Source: Micrococcales bacterium (GTDB lineage Bacteria; Actinomycetota; Actinomycetes; Actinomycetales; Microbacteriaceae). From it: a DNA stretch of 14,968 nucleotides. A program made the position numbers and the translations under genes. The number at the start of each line of letters is the position of its first letter. The stretch's first letter is position 1. A model generated the notes under the pieces. The model did no database searches. It saw nothing but the letters and a program-made list of their open reading frames with translations, and was not told the DNA's origin. The DNA is taken from positions 1-14,968 of the forward strand of contig CANESN010000008.1 of NCBI GenBank assembly GCA_947441105.1. Direction: 5' to 3'. This document shows positions 13,574 through 14,968 of this stretch, piece after piece.

Positions 13574-13579
13574 AGTTTA
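13574..13579 (-). promoter_or_regulatory. Probable -10 of the glycan cluster
   Basis: Minus-strand TAAACT, identical to the -10 hexamers at 5738 and 5786, but 8 nt rather than 6-7 before the GTG start. Transcription would begin one or two bases ahead of, or at, the start codon. No -35 found at the expected spacing. Confidence 0.45.
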
Positions 13580-13629
13580 TCTGTCAAACCGAAACTCGCT
13601 GGGACCGTAACGCCTATTGACAGCCTGCG

Positions 13630-13635
13630 TATATT
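13630..13635 (+). promoter_or_regulatory. -10 hexamer, leaderless start of the sigma-factor fusion
   Basis: TATATT followed after 7 nt by the ATG at 13643. The intervening GGAGG (13636-13640) is only 2 nt from the ATG, too close for normal ribosome binding, so leaderless initiation is the simpler reading. Confidence 0.5.
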
Positions 13636-13642
13636 GGAGGTG

Positions 13643-14968
13643 ATGGCACACGAACCGAACGAAGATCTTTATCAAGAAGATCCACTCGAGCAGCTCTTGG
13701 ATCAAGAGACTGACGAGGAGTTTGGCCTGCCTGAATTTAAAGAGCACTTTGCTGACTCTTTGACCCCTGCCGTCCTAAAAGACTGGACCGCGCAAGACTT
13801 CGCGAGCATCTATGTTCGCTTCCGCCCACACCTTGAGCGTCACGCTCGTCGCTTCCTAACCAACCGCTCACAGGTTGAAGAGGTTGTGCAGGATGCCTTC
13901 CTATATCTAATGACGACACTTCCGGAGCTGGACTCTGAGGTTGGCGTGCTGCGCTTTTTGAAGTGGAAGACCAGACTTCTATCGCTAGACGTGATTCGAG
14001 CCAACTCCAGAGCTAGCTTCTCCCCAATTGACGACCAGCCTGAGTTTGCAGCGAACCTACCTGAGATGAGCGACTCGCTTGAGCAGGCAGACGATGCAGC
14101 CATCGTGAGCTTGGCGCTTGCCAAACTGCAACCTCGTCAGCGCGAGGCATTGATTGCAACTTTGTATGAGGAGAAGAGCGCTGAGGTTGTAGCTGCTCAA
14201 ATGAACCTCTCCGACAACGCTTTCCGTCAGCTACTGTTCCGCGCTCGATCCGCCTTCAAGAAGGCATTGGTCGGAGAAGCCGAGACCGCAGGCAAGACCG
14301 TTTCACAGATTCTTTCCATTGCAGCCCGAAAGGCAGCTGCCGAGAGCGGCAAGTACATCTCGGCCGCCGGTGCATTCCTACTAGTTCTAGCAATCGCAAT
14401 TGGCGTGGTTCCGAACCTCTCCAACGATGTTGTGAGCGAACAGGTTGCTCTGCCAGAACCAACCATCACCTCACCTGAAAACCCTGTGGCTGAGACCGAG
14501 ACCGGAGTTCTACCAACTGAAGAGCCAGGTCCAGGTGCTGAGGTGGTCGATACTCAGGATCTCGCAGTGGCTACAAACACTCAGTTGAATATCGTTCCTG
14601 CAAGCAACATCACTCCAAAGCCAAGACCTGCGCCAACCGCCGAAGCGGCTGCTCAGAAGCAGGCAGAGATTTCAATGCGCAACGCATTGAGCGTCACCAC
14701 CGTCAAGATGCTTAGCCGCGAAGGTCAGGTAAGTGTCGACTCAACCGTGAGCAACGCGAACCAGGGAACAGTCACCTTGGCTGGCTCAAACGGACTGAAG
14801 GCAATCATTGCCTACGACCTATACAGCTCCCGCGGTGTTAGCGGTGCTTGGATCTCATTTGATGTTTCTGGAACCACCTTTGTGGCTGGTACCAAGGTGG
14901 ATCACGCTGAGAAGACCGTGAACTCGGATGGCTCAGTAACCCTTACCTACCTGGCCACTGACCTTTTA
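13643..14968 (+). CDS. ECF-like sigma factor fused to a transmembrane helix and extracytoplasmic region, 3' end outside the window
   Basis: The reading frame stays open from the ATG at 13643 to the window edge, giving 442 residues so far. Residues 1-50 are acidic. Region 2 spans about 53-122 (YVRFRPHLERHARRF, then EEVVQDAFLYL at 79-89 and a Trp-containing FLKWKTR). Region 4 spans about 155-208 (LQPRQREALIA, then helix-turn-helix QMNLSDNAFRQLLFRARSAFKKAL). A single hydrophobic helix follows at about 238-256, next a Pro/Glu/Thr-rich stalk (265-335), then a beta-rich segment (about 345 onward). With the sigma part cytoplasmic, everything after 256 would lie outside the membrane. Typical ECF factors are about 170-200 aa and soluble. 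No separate anti-sigma gene is visible, but the window ends inside this gene. Confidence 0.8.
   Translation, partial: MAHEPNEDLYQEDPLEQLLDQETDEEFGLPEFKEHFADSLTPAVLKDWTAQDFASIYVRFRPHLERHARRFLTNRSQVEEVVQDAFLYLMTTLPELDSEVGVLRFLKWKTRLLSLDVIRANSRASFSPIDDQPEFAANLPEMSDSLEQADDAAIVSLALAKLQPRQREALIATLYEEKSAEVVAAQMNLSDNAFRQLLFRARSAFKKALVGEAETAGKTVSQILSIAARKAAAESGKYISAAGAFLLVLAIAIGVVPNLSNDVVSEQVALPEPTITSPENPVAETETGVLPTEEPGPGAEVVDTQDLAVATNTQLNIVPASNITPKPRPAPTAEAAAQKQAEISMRNALSVTTVKMLSREGQVSVDSTVSNANQGTVTLAGSNGLKAIIAYDLYSSRGVSGAWISFDVSGTTFVAGTKVDHAEKTVNSDGSVTLTYLATDLL

Noticed and set aside
13273..13620. 115-codon plus-strand frame opposite the dehydrogenase gene
   Set aside because: It is antisense to a complete, motif-rich enzyme, is low in recognisable structure, and crosses the divergent promoter region.
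13617..13622. TTGACA as -35 for the sigma-fusion gene
   Set aside because: It is only 7 nt from the TATATT hexamer, too close for a sigma70-type promoter.
13840..14469. Minus-strand open frames opposite the sigma fusion
   Set aside because: Ser/Arg-rich shadow translations of a gene whose plus-strand frame has clear sigma regions 2 and 4.
1..14968. CRISPR array, tRNA, rRNA, insertion sequence or prophage
   Set aside because: No spaced direct repeats, cloverleaf-like sequence, transposase, integrase or phage gene was seen on either strand.

Overview
The window looks like chromosomal DNA of a small-genome, moderately GC-rich actinobacterium, most likely Microbacteriaceae (for example the freshwater Rhodoluna/Aquiluna type). 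This is inferred from a mycothiol-type ArsC, an MgtA-like mannosyltransferase, actinobacterial DUF3048 and DUF2256 proteins, very tight packing, and many genes with a TANNNT hexamer 6-7 nt before the start codon (leaderless mRNAs). No mobile element, CRISPR array, tRNA or rRNA was seen.

Left part (1-5731). An aquaporin-family channel, cut by the left edge, is followed by an arsenate reductase (arsenic detoxification pair). Next come an MgtA-like GT4 mannosyltransferase overlapping a DedA membrane protein, and a convergent cytoplasmic SGNH hydrolase. A 307-nt gap rich in inverted repeats, which also holds a 51-codon ORF, leads to a winged-helix regulator without receiver domain. A P-loop kinase-like protein and a second, convergent DedA paralogue follow.

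Middle (5732-7920). Two back-to-back leaderless-type promoters drive the DedA gene leftward and, rightward, a DUF3048 lipoprotein plus a 47-aa DUF2256 zinc-ribbon protein. The latter overlaps tail-to-tail with galU.

Right part (7921-13565, all minus strand). This is a surface-glycan cluster read from right to left: UDP-glucose dehydrogenase, an ExoA-like GT2, a glycosyltransferase/pyruvyltransferase fusion, an ABC-exporter-like membrane domain with no ATPase, and another GT2. galU follows with its own promoter. GalU makes UDP-glucose and the dehydrogenase converts it to UDP-glucuronate. The GTs and the pyruvyltransferase domain would build and decorate a polymer or glycolipid.

Right edge (13643-14968). 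A divergent gene, open to the end of the window, fuses an ECF-like sigma factor to a transmembrane helix and an extracytoplasmic Pro-rich stalk and domain. It is the most unusual protein here. The other candidates for novelty are the structured leader with its small ORF and the sharp split between leaderless and Shine-Dalgarno starts.
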